64,000 nucleotides of DNA, taken from the NCBI RefSeq assembly GCF_001305675.1, contig NZ_CP011853.1:2170001-2234000 (forward strand), read 5' to 3'. Positions 38,389-47,214 of the stretch are shown one piece after another; position 1 is the first letter of the stretch, and the number at the start of each line of letters is the position of its first letter. The notes below the pieces were generated by a model. That model worked only from the letters and a program-made list of their open reading frames with translations. It did not search any database and was not told the origin of the DNA. The stretch is from Gordonia phthalatica. Lineage in GTDB: Bacteria > Actinomycetota > Actinomycetes > Mycobacteriales > Mycobacteriaceae. The position numbers and the translations under genes were made by a program.

Positions 38389-38401
38389 ACTCATCACAGG
38401 G

Positions 38402-38487
38402 TGTCCGAGGGGGGACTTGAACCCCCACGTCCGTTAATAGGACACTAGCACCTCAAGCTAGCGCGTCTGCCATTCCGCCACTCGGAC
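38402..38487 (-). tRNA. tRNA-Leu (GAG)
   Basis: 86-base class II tRNA. The acceptor stem GTCCGAG pairs with CTCGGAC. The anticodon arm CTAGC-TTGAGGT-GCTAG gives anticodon GAG. A long variable arm and the T arm GGGGGTTCAAGTCCCCC follow. The 3' CCA is not encoded. Confidence 0.95.
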
Positions 38488-38586
38488 TTGTTCAGTTGTT
38501 CGCACCCCGCATTGCTGGGCGCCGCATAACAATAACCAAGGTTGCCCCCGGATCCCAAATCCCCTACGAATGAAGAGGTGACAGCC

Positions 38587-39909
38587 TTGCGCGCAACCGA
38601 TGAAGTAGTGGATCTCGTCAGTCGTCTCATCCAGTTCGACACGTCGAACACCGGGGAGCCCGACACCACCGTGGGGGAGGCGGAGTGCGCCCGGTGGGTC
38701 GCCGCGCAACTCCAGGAGGTGGGCTACGAGACCGAGTACGTGGAGTCGGGGATGCCCGGCCGCGGCAACGTCTTCACCCGACTCCCGGGCCGCGACCGCA
38801 CGCGCGGCGCCCTCCTGATCCATGTGCACCTCGACGTGGTGCCCGCCGAGGCGAAGGACTGGACCGTTCATCCCTTCTCCGGAGCCGTCCAGGACGGCTA
38901 CATCTGGGGCCGCGGCGCCGTCGACATGAAGGACATGGCCGGAATGGTGCTCGCGCTGGCCCGGCAGTTGAAGCGTGACGGCACCGTCCCGCCCCGCGAC
39001 ATCGTCTTCGCCTTCCTGGCCGACGAGGAGGCCGGCGGCAAGTGGGGCTCGCAGTGGCTCGTCGAGCACCGACCGGACCTGTTCGACGGGGTGACCGAAG
39101 CGGTCGGCGAGGTCGGTGGCTTCTCGCTGACCGTCGACCGGCCCGACGGCACCGTCCGCCGCCTGTACCTCGTCGAGACGGCCGAGAAGGGCCTGTCGTG
39201 GATGAAGCTGACGTGCGACGCCGCCGCAGGCCACGGTTCGTTCCTGGCGGCCGAGAACGCCGTCACGGAGATCGCCTCCGCGGTCGCCCGCATCGGCGCC
39301 CACACCTTCCCGCTGGTGATGACCGACTCGGTCCGCGAATTCCTGGCCGCCCTCTCCGAGGAGACCGGCCTCGACTTCAGCCCCGAGACCCCCGACCTGG
39401 AGTCGGCGCTGTTCAAGATCGGCAACCTCGCCCGCATCATCGGCGCCACCCTGCGGGACACCGCGAACCCGACCATGCTGTCGGCCGGCTACAAGGCCAA
39501 CGTGATCCCGCAGCATGCCGAGGCGGTCATCGACTGCCGCGTCCTCCCCGGGCGGCAGGCGGAGTTCGAGAAGACCATCGACGAGTTGATCGGGCCCAAC
39601 GTGAAGCGCGAATGGGTGACGCACCTCGACGCGTATGAGACCACCTTCGACGGTGACCTGGTCGACGCGATGAACAACGCGATCCTGGCGCACGACGAGC
39701 AGGGCCGCACCGTCCCGTACATGCTCTCCGGCGGCACGGATGCGAAGGCCTTCGCCAAGCTGGGCATCCGCTGCTTCGGGTTCGCACCCCTGCAGCTGCC
39801 CCCGGACCTGGACTTCGCCGCGCTGTTCCACGGAGTGGACGAGCGGGTGCCCGTAGACTCGATTCTGTTCGGTACCAAGGTTTTCGAGCATTTCCTCACC
39901 AACTGCTGA
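38587..39909 (+). CDS. M20-family metallopeptidase (Rv2141c-like)
   Basis: Predicted cytoplasmic zinc-dependent amidohydrolase of about 440 aa, like ArgE, DapE and carboxypeptidase G2. Metal-ligand blocks: HVHLDVVPAE, GRGAVDMKDMAG and FLADEEAGG with the general-base Glu pair; the distal ligand His lies near the C-terminus (LFHGVDE). The start is uncertain: TTG 38587 has AAGAGG eight bases upstream, while GTG 38578 lies directly on that site. Divergent from tRNA-Leu. The substrate cannot be told from the sequence. Confidence 0.85.
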   Translation: MRATDEVVDLVSRLIQFDTSNTGEPDTTVGEAECARWVAAQLQEVGYETEYVESGMPGRGNVFTRLPGRDRTRGALLIHVHLDVVPAEAKDWTVHPFSGAVQDGYIWGRGAVDMKDMAGMVLALARQLKRDGTVPPRDIVFAFLADEEAGGKWGSQWLVEHRPDLFDGVTEAVGEVGGFSLTVDRPDGTVRRLYLVETAEKGLSWMKLTCDAAAGHGSFLAAENAVTEIASAVARIGAHTFPLVMTDSVREFLAALSEETGLDFSPETPDLESALFKIGNLARIIGATLRDTANPTMLSAGYKANVIPQHAEAVIDCRVLPGRQAEFEKTIDELIGPNVKREWVTHLDAYETTFDGDLVDAMNNAILAHDEQGRTVPYMLSGGTDAKAFAKLGIRCFGFAPLQLPPDLDFAALFHGVDERVPVDSILFGTKVFEHFLTNC

Positions 39910-39949
39910 TAGTCGACGGCAGAGTGTGAATCGTCGAAAGGATCCGATT

Positions 39950-40489
39950 GTGACGACCTATCACCCGTACGAGGCGTTACCCCCGCTGCCCGACATCACG
40001 GTCACCTCCACGGACTTCGCGGAGGGACAGACCCTGCCGATGCCGCAGGTGTCGGGCATCTTCGGCGCGGGTGGTGACGACGTGTCGCCGCAGTTGAGCT
40101 GGTCGGGCTTCCCGGCCGAGACCAAGAGCTTCGTCGTCACCTGCTTCGACCCGGACGCACCCACCGCGTCGGGCTTCTGGCACTGGGCCGTTGCCGACAT
40201 CCCGGCCTCGGTCACGTCCCTGGCGACCGGCGCCGGTGCACCCGGCTCGGCCGACTTGCCCGCAGGCGCGGTGACCCTCGGCAACGACGCGAGCCTCAAG
40301 CAGTTCGTCGGTGCCGGCCCGCCTCCCGGACACGGTCCGCACCGCTACATGTTCGCCGTCCACGCTGTCGACGTGGAGTCCCTGGAACTGCCGGACGGTG
40401 CGACGCCCGGATTCCTCGGCTTCAATCTGTTCTCACGCGCGATCGCGCGCGGCGTGCTGACCGGCATCTACGAGCAGCCGTCGGAGTAG
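39950..40489 (+). CDS. PEBP/YbhB-family protein (Rv2140c-like)
   Basis: 179 aa soluble protein of the phosphatidylethanolamine-binding family. The ligand-site motifs VTCFDPDAPTASGFWHWAV and GPPPGHGPHRYMF are intact. GTG 39950 with AAAGG eight bases upstream; an ATG eight codons earlier lies ahead of that site. Position after the M20 gene matches Rv2141c-Rv2140c. The bacterial role is not established; binding of phospholipid-like or small anionic ligands is family knowledge. Confidence 0.88.
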   Translation: MTTYHPYEALPPLPDITVTSTDFAEGQTLPMPQVSGIFGAGGDDVSPQLSWSGFPAETKSFVVTCFDPDAPTASGFWHWAVADIPASVTSLATGAGAPGSADLPAGAVTLGNDASLKQFVGAGPPPGHGPHRYMFAVHAVDVESLELPDGATPGFLGFNLFSRAIARGVLTGIYEQPSE

Positions 40490-40504
40490 CGGGCTCGAGA
40501 CCAG

Positions 40505-40551
40505 ACGCCGCAGGCGCCGATCCTCTCACCGGGGATCGGCGCCTGCGGCGT
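40505..40551. terminator. 19-bp perfect hairpin between convergent genes
   Basis: ACGCCGCAGGCGCCGATCC (40505-40523) pairs exactly with 40533-40551 around a nine-base loop. It can stop transcription from both sides. Confidence 0.8.
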
Positions 40552-40563
40552 TCGTGGATCAGT

Positions 40564-41661
40564 TCAGGCGGCGGAGCCTACGGCGTCGCGGATGGACGCG
40601 AAGCCCTCGGCGCGCAGCCGGGCCGCGATGCCCTCGTGGAGTTCTCGCAGCCACACCGGGCCGCCGTAGATGAAGCCGGTGTAGACCTGCAGCAGGTCGG
40701 CGCCCGCGCAGATCCGCTCCCACGCCTGGTCGACGGTCTCGATGCCGCCGACGCTCACCAGCGCCACCTTGCCGCCCACGCGGGCGTACAGCCGCTTGAG
40801 GACTTCCAGGGACCGGTCGGCGACGGCGGGGCCGGACAGGCCGCCCGCGCCCATCGCCTCCACGTCGGCCGCGGGCGTCGCGAGGCCGTCGCGGCGGATG
40901 GTGGTGTTGGTGGCGACGATCCCGGCCAGGCCGAGTTCCACGGCGAGATCGGCGACGGCGTCGACGTCCTCGTCGGACAGATCGGGCGCGATCTTCACCA
41001 GGACCGGCTTCTCGGCGACCTCCAGGACCGTCGCGAGGATGGGCCGCAGGGAGTCGACGGCCTGCAGGTCGCGCAGTCCCGGGGTGTTGGGGGAGCTCAC
41101 GTTGACGACCACGAAGTCGGCGAGCGGACCGAGCGTCTTGGCGCTGTGTCGGTAGTCGCCGACGGCGTCGTCGACCGGCACGACCTTGGTCTTGCCGATG
41201 TTGGCGCCGATCGGCACGCTGACGGGGCCGGGGCGCGGCGCCGTCAGCTGCGGCGCAGCGGCGTCGGCGCCGGGGTTGTTGAAGCCCATCCGGTTGATCA
41301 GGGCGCGGTCGGCGGGCAGACGGAACAGGCGCGGCGCCGGATTGCCGGGCTGTGCCTGGCCGGTGATGGTGCCGATCTCGGCGAAGCCGAAGCCCATCTG
41401 ACCCCACGCGTTGACCGCAGAGGCGGACTTGTCGAAGCCGGCGGCGAGCCCGATCGGCGCCGGGAAACGAACGCCGAACACCTCGTTGTTCAGAATCGGA
41501 TCCTGGACGGCGAAGAGCTTGGCCATCAGAGACCGCAGTCCGGGTGCCTTGCCGGAGCGGCTGATCACCCGCGCCAGAATCGTGTGGATCGTCTCGGGCG
41601 CCACCAGGAACATCGTCTTCAAGACGATCGGGTACAGGACGCGGTTCAGGGTGCTCAGCAC
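40564..41661 (-). CDS. pyrD: Dihydroorotate dehydrogenase, class 2
   Basis: Membrane-associated flavoenzyme using quinone to oxidise dihydroorotate in pyrimidine synthesis. 365 aa, the class 2 length with its N-terminal helical membrane-docking region. FMN and substrate motifs are visible: PIGLAAGFDKSA, NRMGFNN, VNVSSPNTPGLR and VKIAPDLSDED, and the late SVGGIET. GTG start at 41661 with AGAGGA about ten bases upstream. It is followed by no gene on its strand; a shared hairpin ends it. Confidence 0.95.
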   Translation of the reverse strand: MLSTLNRVLYPIVLKTMFLVAPETIHTILARVISRSGKAPGLRSLMAKLFAVQDPILNNEVFGVRFPAPIGLAAGFDKSASAVNAWGQMGFGFAEIGTITGQAQPGNPAPRLFRLPADRALINRMGFNNPGADAAAPQLTAPRPGPVSVPIGANIGKTKVVPVDDAVGDYRHSAKTLGPLADFVVVNVSSPNTPGLRDLQAVDSLRPILATVLEVAEKPVLVKIAPDLSDEDVDAVADLAVELGLAGIVATNTTIRRDGLATPAADVEAMGAGGLSGPAVADRSLEVLKRLYARVGGKVALVSVGGIETVDQAWERICAGADLLQVYTGFIYGGPVWLRELHEGIAARLRAEGFASIRDAVGSAA

Positions 41662-41692
41662 GGTGCGAACTTCCTCTCGGCGGGGTGCGCGG

Positions 41693-42730
41693 TCACTTGA
41701 CGGCGTTGGGGAGGATCACCTGCAGCGCGCCGTCGCGCCCGGACACCGCGAGCAGGGTGCCGTTGGCGTCGACGGCCATCGACGTGACCTGCGGGACGCT
41801 GGTGATGCGGTGGATCTCCTTGGCCTCGCCGGTGGAGATGTTGTAGCCGGTGATGACGTTGCTGGCGGTGCTCGACACCCACAGCGTCTTGGACTTCTCG
41901 TCGAAGGCCAGCGCGTACGGGCTGGCGGGGACGGGCGCACGCAGGCGCATCATGATCGGCTGACCGTAGAACGCGAACACCTCGTCGGTGCGGGTTCCGG
42001 AGACCAGGATGCGGCCGTAGTCGTCGACGATCGACTGGGTGGCGCCGTCGCCCGCGCGGAGAGCTGCCTTGAGTTCACCCTTGTCGATGTCGATCGGGAT
42101 CACGGCGGACTGCGCGCGGTCGAGGACCACCACCTGGCCTGCGAGGTCGCCCGCGGAGGCGGGCGCCACGGTGATGTCGTCGACGCGCACGAAGCCGCCG
42201 ATGTTGCGCTGGACCTTCCCGTTCGCGTCCACGACGAGAACGCGGCCGCGATCGTTGCCGACCAGCACTCGCTGATCCGCGGTGACGGCGATGGCGCGCA
42301 CGCCGCCGAGGTCCGCCTTCTGCTCGGTGACCTTCCCGTCCTTGCTGATCCGGACGATGGCGCCATCGGTGGCGCCGACGAATCCGTCGCCCGACGCGGT
42401 CAGGGCGCCGAGGGCGGGCACCTTCACGGTGAGTGGCGGGGGAGTGTCCATCGCGCCGGGCGCCACGAACAGTTGGACGGTGGTGCCGTCGTTGGAGAGG
42501 AGGGCCGTCCGTGGCTGCGTGCCGTGCCCGACGATCACCGAACGAGCCGGGACCGACGGGATCACGAGGCCCGCGGGCGCCGCGTCGGAGTTGGGCGATT
42601 CCACCGCGGTCGCCGGTGTGACAGTCGGCACATTGTCGATCGGACCCTCGTCCGACTGACCGCAAGCGGTGAGGGCGGAAGCGGTGGCCACGGCCACGAG
42701 CAGGGCGGTGAGTCGAGTTCGCGCGCGCAT
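41693..42730 (-). CDS. LppL-like secreted beta-propeller lipoprotein
   Basis: 345 aa. Signal peptide with lipobox SALTAC, then repeated beta-strand units of 40-50 residues (GGVRAIAVTADQRVLVGNDRG, VDDITVAPASAGDLAGQVVVLD, PYALAFDEKSKTLWVSSTASNVITG) typical of YVTN/NHL propellers. It matches Rv2138 (LppL) by position between pyrD and uppP. ATG 42730 begins the signal peptide; the frame is open upstream but overlaps the divergent uppP gene. Role in the envelope unknown. Confidence 0.8.
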   Translation of the reverse strand: MRARTRLTALLVAVATASALTACGQSDEGPIDNVPTVTPATAVESPNSDAAPAGLVIPSVPARSVIVGHGTQPRTALLSNDGTTVQLFVAPGAMDTPPPLTVKVPALGALTASGDGFVGATDGAIVRISKDGKVTEQKADLGGVRAIAVTADQRVLVGNDRGRVLVVDANGKVQRNIGGFVRVDDITVAPASAGDLAGQVVVLDRAQSAVIPIDIDKGELKAALRAGDGATQSIVDDYGRILVSGTRTDEVFAFYGQPIMMRLRAPVPASPYALAFDEKSKTLWVSSTASNVITGYNISTGEAKEIHRITSVPQVTSMAVDANGTLLAVSGRDGALQVILPNAVK

Positions 42731-42774
42731 GACACCCATCTTGCGTGATGACGAAGTGTGACCCGCTCGATGGG

Positions 42775-42780
42775 TAGCAT
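42775..42780 (+). promoter_or_regulatory. -10 box of uppP (TAGCAT)
   Basis: TAGCAT eight bases before GTG 42789, with no ribosome site between. Confidence 0.5.
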
Positions 42781-42788
42781 CACCCAGC

Positions 42789-43628
42789 GTGAACGAGACC
42801 ATGACATGGCTGCAGGCGATCGTGCTCGGGGGAGTCCAGGGGCTCACCGAATTCCTTCCGATCTCATCGTCCGGACACCTCCGGATCGTCTCGGAGGTCT
42901 GGTTCGGCGACGACGCCGGAGCGTCGTTCACCGCGGTCACACAGCTGGGGACCGAGTTCGCGGTCCTGCTCTTCTTCGCCAAGGACATCTGGCGGATCAT
43001 TCTGGCCTGGTTCGCCGGTCTGCGGGATGCGACCAAGCGCAACCTGGATTACCGCGTGGGCTGGTACGTGATTCTGGCCACGATCCCGATCGGGCTCCTC
43101 GGATTCCTGTTCAAGGACCAGATCCGGACGGCCGGGCGCAATCTGTGGCTGGTCGCGATCATGCTGATCCTGTTCTCGTTCGTCTTCATCGCCGCCGAAC
43201 GATTCGGCACCCGCGCACGGCCGCTGGAGAAGATCACCGGCCGCGACGCGCTCATCATGGGCGCCGCGCAGTGCCTCGCCCTGATCCCCGGGGTGTCCCG
43301 CTCGGGTGCCACGGCGAGCGCCGGTCTGTTCGTCGGGCTCGAACGCGAGGCCGCATTCCGCTTCTCCTTCCTCATCGCGATCCCCGCCGTGCTCGCATCC
43401 GGACTGTTCAGCCTCAAGGACGTCTTCGAACCCGCCGGCGAGGGTCTGGCCGCCACCGGTCCGCAGATCGCCGTCGCGACCCTCGTGGCCTTCGTTCTCG
43501 GTTACGTCTCCATCGCCTGGCTGCTCAAGTTCGTCTCGCACCACTCGATGAGCTGGTTCGCCGGCTACCGCATCGCCCTCGGCCTCCTGGTCATCGCGCT
43601 GTTGGCCACGGGCGTCATCTCCAGCTAG
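42789..43628 (+). CDS. uppP: Undecaprenyl-diphosphate phosphatase
   Basis: Integral membrane phosphatase of 279 aa that recycles the lipid carrier of peptidoglycan synthesis and can confer bacitracin tolerance (BacA). The two signature loops are present: GLTEFLPISSSGHL (18-31), and PGVSRSGATASAGLF with its catalytic Arg and Ser. About eight hydrophobic segments are seen. GTG start; the histidine phosphatase gene begins 17 bases after its stop. Orthologue of Rv2136c. Confidence 0.95.
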   Translation: MNETMTWLQAIVLGGVQGLTEFLPISSSGHLRIVSEVWFGDDAGASFTAVTQLGTEFAVLLFFAKDIWRIILAWFAGLRDATKRNLDYRVGWYVILATIPIGLLGFLFKDQIRTAGRNLWLVAIMLILFSFVFIAAERFGTRARPLEKITGRDALIMGAAQCLALIPGVSRSGATASAGLFVGLEREAAFRFSFLIAIPAVLASGLFSLKDVFEPAGEGLAATGPQIAVATLVAFVLGYVSIAWLLKFVSHHSMSWFAGYRIALGLLVIALLATGVISS

Positions 43629-43633
43629 GCGAT

Positions 43634-43639
43634 TACGCT
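43634..43639 (+). promoter_or_regulatory. -10 box (TACGCT)
   Basis: TACGCT six bases before ATG 43646, so the phosphatase gene may have its own leaderless promoter inside the uppP cluster. Confidence 0.45.
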
Positions 43640-43645
43640 GACTGC

Positions 43646-44320
43646 ATGACCGTCATCCTCATCCGCCACGGGCGATCCACCGCGAACACGTCGGGCCTGC
43701 TCGCGGGACGGACGCCCGGCGTCGGGCTCGACGACCGGGGCCGCAGCCAGGCGGAGCAGTTGACGACCCGCCTCGCGAGCGTGCTGCCGAATCTGACCGC
43801 CGTGGTGCGGTCACCGCTGCAGCGGTGCGCCGAGACCGTCGACCCGCTGCTGTCGGCACGCCCGGACATCACCGCGATCAGCGAGCCGAACCTCGAAGAG
43901 GTCGACTACGGCGACTGGAGCAACCGCAAGATCAGCGAACTCGTCACCGAACCCCTCTGGAAGACCGTGCAACAGCAGCCCTCGGCCGCCGTGTTCCCCG
44001 GCGGAGAGGGGCTGCTCGACGTCTCCCGCCGCGCGACCGCCGCGATCCGCGGACTGGACCGCGTGCACGGCGGCGAGAACGGCAACGACCTGTGGGTCGC
44101 CTGTTCCCACGGCGACGTGATCAAGGCGATCCTTGCCGACGCCCTCGGCATGCACCTCGATCAGTTCCAGCGCATCGTCGTCGACCCCGCATCGATCAGC
44201 GTGATCCACTACGGCGAGGCGCGTCCCTACGTGCACACCGTCAACAACGGGGGAGTGCTGGAGCTGCCGCGCACCCCGATGAAGGCCGGCGCGACCGTCG
44301 GCGGGTCCACCGGGCAGTAG
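43646..44320 (+). CDS. Histidine phosphatase family protein (Rv2135c-like)
   Basis: 224 aa phosphoglycerate-mutase-fold phosphatase. The catalytic LIRHGRST is at residues 4-11, the second Arg is in VRSPLQRCAET, the acid is in EEVDYGDW, and the second His is in CSHGDVI. It matches the MSMEG_4193/Rv2135c family placed between uppP and the DUF3090 gene. No signal peptide. The physiological substrate is not known. Confidence 0.88.
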   Translation: MTVILIRHGRSTANTSGLLAGRTPGVGLDDRGRSQAEQLTTRLASVLPNLTAVVRSPLQRCAETVDPLLSARPDITAISEPNLEEVDYGDWSNRKISELVTEPLWKTVQQQPSAAVFPGGEGLLDVSRRATAAIRGLDRVHGGENGNDLWVACSHGDVIKAILADALGMHLDQFQRIVVDPASISVIHYGEARPYVHTVNNGGVLELPRTPMKAGATVGGSTGQ

Positions 44321-44337
44321 CGAGAACCCCGCCCAGG

Positions 44338-44343
44338 TACCGT
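44338..44343 (+). promoter_or_regulatory. -10 box (TACCGT)
   Basis: TACCGT seven bases before ATG 44351. Confidence 0.45.
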
Positions 44344-44350
44344 TGAGGTC

Positions 44351-45073
44351 ATGGCCCGCACGATCCACGAATTCCGGAGCCCGCGTCGATTCGTCGCAGG
44401 CACCGTCGGCCAACCCGGCGACCGCACCTTCTACCTGCAGGTGGCGCAGGGCACGCGTCTGATGAGCGTCGAGATGGAGAAGCAGCAGGTGCTGATCCTC
44501 GCGGACCGCCTCGGCTACCTCCTCGACGAGGTCCGTCGCCGGTTCGGCACCCCCGTCCCGCCCGAATCCACGGAGGTGGACGACGTGTCGCCCCTGGAGA
44601 GCCCGATCGACGCGGAGTTCCGGGTCGGTTCGATGGGCCTGGGCTGGGACGCCGAGGCCGCCTCCGTCGTGATCGAACTCCTCGCCGTCACCGAGCAGCC
44701 CCTCGACGAGTCGGTGATCCTCGACGACACCGAGGAGGGACCCGACACCGTCCGCGTCTTCCTCAGCGCCGACGAGGCGCGCGAGTTCAGCGCTCGGTCG
44801 ATGCGCGTCATCGCCGCGGGACGTCCGCTGTGCCCGCTGTGCAATCAGCCGCTCGACCCGTCGGGGCACATCTGTGCGCGCAGCAACGGGTACAAGCGCG
44901 ACGCCGAGTTCAGCCGCTCGCTCGAGTTCGTCGATCCCGACGTGCTCGCCGGCCTGAGCCGCCTGGTCCCGGGTTTCGACGCGTCCTTCGAGGTGGACGA
45001 CGAGACCGACGATCAGATCGACGACGCCGAGGACGACACCGACTCCGACGACGGGGACGACACCGACCGGTGA
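44351..45073 (+). CDS. DUF3090 family protein (Rv2134c-like)
   Basis: 240 aa soluble protein. The family start TIHEFRSPRRFVAGTVGQPG is clear, and a Cys knuckle CPLCNQPLDPSGHIC near 162-176 probably binds zinc. The C-terminal 25 residues are almost wholly acidic (DDETDDQIDDAEDDTD). Its stop overlaps the next start (GTGA), so the two products probably work together. Function unknown; the pair is conserved across actinobacteria. Confidence 0.88.
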   Translation: MARTIHEFRSPRRFVAGTVGQPGDRTFYLQVAQGTRLMSVEMEKQQVLILADRLGYLLDEVRRRFGTPVPPESTEVDDVSPLESPIDAEFRVGSMGLGWDAEAASVVIELLAVTEQPLDESVILDDTEEGPDTVRVFLSADEAREFSARSMRVIAAGRPLCPLCNQPLDPSGHICARSNGYKRDAEFSRSLEFVDPDVLAGLSRLVPGFDASFEVDDETDDQIDDAEDDTDSDDGDDTDR

Positions 45074-45894
45074 ACACCGAGTGGGTGGACCTCCTCGTCT
45101 CCGGTGAGATGACCGTCCTGGGCCGCATCGCCTCGGCCAGCAACCTGACAGTCGCGTGCGAGGTCACCGACGGCGACCGCACCGAACGCTGCGTCTACAA
45201 ACCGGTCCGCGGCGAGCAGCCGCTGTGGGACTTCCCCGACGGCACCCTCGCCGGCCGGGAGGTCGCGTCGTACCTGGTCAGCGATGCGCTCGGCTGGGAC
45301 CTGATCCCGGAGACCGTGCTGCGCGAGACCGGGCCGACGGACGTGGACCTCGGCGCCGGCATGGTGCAGCGCTGGATTCACGAGGCCGGTCGCACCGACG
45401 AATCGACGCCGCGCGACCCGGTGGATCTGGTCCCGGACGGCGCCGTCCCGGACGGGTACCGGGCGATTCTGCACGCCTACGACCATCGCGGCGACCCCGT
45501 GGTCCTGATCCACGAGGACAGCGAACGCCTCCGCCGTCTCGCCGTCCTGGACGCAGTCCTCAACAACGCCGACCGCAAAGGCGGTCACATCCTGGTCGAC
45601 GAGGATGGACGCCTCTGGGGGATCGACCACGGCATCTGCCTGCACAGCGAGAACAAGCTGCGCACCATCCTGTGGGGATGGGCGGGGACTCCGATCCCGG
45701 CCACCGACGCCGCTGACCTGGCTGCGCTGGTCGGCCTCCTGGACGATTCCGGCAGCTCGCTGCGCGCCCGGCTGGCCGCCCTCATCACCGACGACGAGGT
45801 CGCCGCGCTGCGTCGTCGCGCCGCGGTGCTCGCCGACGACGGTGTGATGCCGCTGCCGCCCGAGGCCCGAGCCATTCCGTGGCCGCCCTTCTGA
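45070..45894 (+). CDS. SCO1664-type kinase-like protein (Rv2133c-like)
   Basis: 274 aa. Resembles the PI3K/HipA-like fold of the SCO1664 family: CVYKPVRGEQPLWDFPDGTL (nucleotide Lys region), VLDAVLNNADRKGGHIL (catalytic-loop-like N-N-A-D-R-K) and LWGIDHGICLH (metal Asp). These motifs suggest ATP binding and possible phosphotransfer. GTG start inside the DUF3090 stop. Substrate unknown. Confidence 0.82.
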   Translation: MNTEWVDLLVSGEMTVLGRIASASNLTVACEVTDGDRTERCVYKPVRGEQPLWDFPDGTLAGREVASYLVSDALGWDLIPETVLRETGPTDVDLGAGMVQRWIHEAGRTDESTPRDPVDLVPDGAVPDGYRAILHAYDHRGDPVVLIHEDSERLRRLAVLDAVLNNADRKGGHILVDEDGRLWGIDHGICLHSENKLRTILWGWAGTPIPATDAADLAALVGLLDDSGSSLRARLAALITDDEVAALRRRAAVLADDGVMPLPPEARAIPWPPF

Positions 45895-45940
45895 CCGGCG
45901 ACACCGCGACCCTGTCAACCACGTGACCGCCGCGGACTAA

Positions 45941-45946
45941 TACAGT
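45941..45946 (+). promoter_or_regulatory. -10 box of mshC (TACAGT)
   Basis: TACAGT seven bases before ATG 45954. Confidence 0.5.
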
Positions 45947-45953
45947 TGACGCC

Positions 45954-47204
45954 ATGCATTCGTGGCCGTCGATCCCGATCCCGTCCGTGCCGGGCCCCAG
46001 CGTTCCGCTCCGTCTCTACGACACCTCCGACGCCCAGGTGAAGCCGGTGACCCCCGGCGAGGTCGCCACCATGTACGTCTGCGGGATCACGCCGTACGAC
46101 GCCACCCACCTCGGCCACGCCGCCACCTACGTCACCTTCGACCTGATCAACCGCGTCTTCCGCGACGGCGGCCACGACGTCCACTACGTGCAGAACATCA
46201 CCGACGTCGACGACCCGCTGTTCGAACGCGCGCAGCGCGACGGCATCGACTGGCGCGACCTCGGCACCCGGGAGATCGACCTGTTCCGCTCGGACATGGA
46301 GGCCCTGCGCGTACTGCCGCCGCGCGACTACATCGGCGCCATCGAGTCCGTACGGGAGGTCATCGACGCCGTCGAGAAGCTCCTCGCCAACGGCTCCGCC
46401 TACGTCGTCGACGACGCCGAGTTCCCCGACGTCTACTTCAGCGTCGACGCCACCCCGCAGTTCGGCTACGAGTCCGGCTACGACCACGAGACCATGGCCC
46501 GGTTCTTCGCCGAGCGCGGCGGCGACCCCGACCGCGCGGGCAAGCGGAATCCGCTCGACGCCCTCCTCTGGCGTGCGGCCCGCGAGGGTGAGCCGTCGTG
46601 GGAGTCGCCGATGGGTCCCGGTCGTCCCGGCTGGCACATCGAGTGCTCGGCCATCGCGCTCAACCGTCTCGGCATGGGCTTCGACGTCCAGGGCGGCGGC
46701 AGCGACCTGATCTTCCCGCACCACGAGTTCTCCGCCGCGCACGGCGAGGCGCTGACCGGGGAGCGTCGCTTCGCCCGCCATTACGTCCACACCGGCATGA
46801 TCGGCCTCGACGGCGAGAAGATGTCCAAGAGCCTCGGCAACCTGGTCCTGGTCTCCAAGCTGACGGCCGCCGGCGTCGACGCCGGCGCGGTGCGACTCGG
46901 TCTGCTGTCGGCGCACTACCGCGCCGACCGGATGTGGACCGACGACATCCTCGCCGAGGGCGAGCGTCGCCTCGCCAACTGGCGTCGCGCCGCCAAGCGG
47001 GCGACCGGTCCGGACGCGACCGACACCGTCGCACGGCTCCGCCAGCACCTGTCCGACGACCTCGACACGCCGAAGGCCCTCGCGGCCGTCGACGCGTGGG
47101 CGGCCGACACGATCATCGGGATCGGGTCGTCGACCGAGGCGCCGAAGCTGATCATCGACGCGGTGGACGCACTCCTCGGTGTGGACATCGCCCCGGTCGG
47201 CTAA
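45954..47204 (+). CDS. mshC: Mycothiol ligase MshC
   Basis: ATP-dependent ligase joining cysteine to GlcN-inositol in mycothiol synthesis. 416 aa with the class I tRNA-synthetase fold. Zinc Cys43 in YVCGITPYD sits at the position known from M. smegmatis MshC; HLGHA replaces HIGH, and KMSKS starts at Lys289. The start MHSWPS and the short C-terminus without a tRNA-binding domain separate it from cysteinyl-tRNA synthetase. Orthologue of Rv2130c. Mycothiol dependence agrees with an actinobacterial host. Confidence 0.95.
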   Translation: MHSWPSIPIPSVPGPSVPLRLYDTSDAQVKPVTPGEVATMYVCGITPYDATHLGHAATYVTFDLINRVFRDGGHDVHYVQNITDVDDPLFERAQRDGIDWRDLGTREIDLFRSDMEALRVLPPRDYIGAIESVREVIDAVEKLLANGSAYVVDDAEFPDVYFSVDATPQFGYESGYDHETMARFFAERGGDPDRAGKRNPLDALLWRAAREGEPSWESPMGPGRPGWHIECSAIALNRLGMGFDVQGGGSDLIFPHHEFSAAHGEALTGERRFARHYVHTGMIGLDGEKMSKSLGNLVLVSKLTAAGVDAGAVRLGLLSAHYRADRMWTDDILAEGERRLANWRRAAKRATGPDATDTVARLRQHLSDDLDTPKALAAVDAWAADTIIGIGSSTEAPKLIIDAVDALLGVDIAPVG

Positions 47205-47207
47205 GCT
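47202..47207 (+). promoter_or_regulatory. -10 box (TAAGCT)
   Basis: TAAGCT overlaps the mshC stop and lies seven bases before GTG 47215. Confidence 0.4.
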
Positions 47208-47214
47208 TCCGGCC

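Noticed and set aside
38402..38487. tRNA-Leu as attachment site of an integrated element
   Set aside because: No integrase gene and no second copy of the tRNA 3' end were seen nearby; only decayed insertion-sequence scraps lie next to it.
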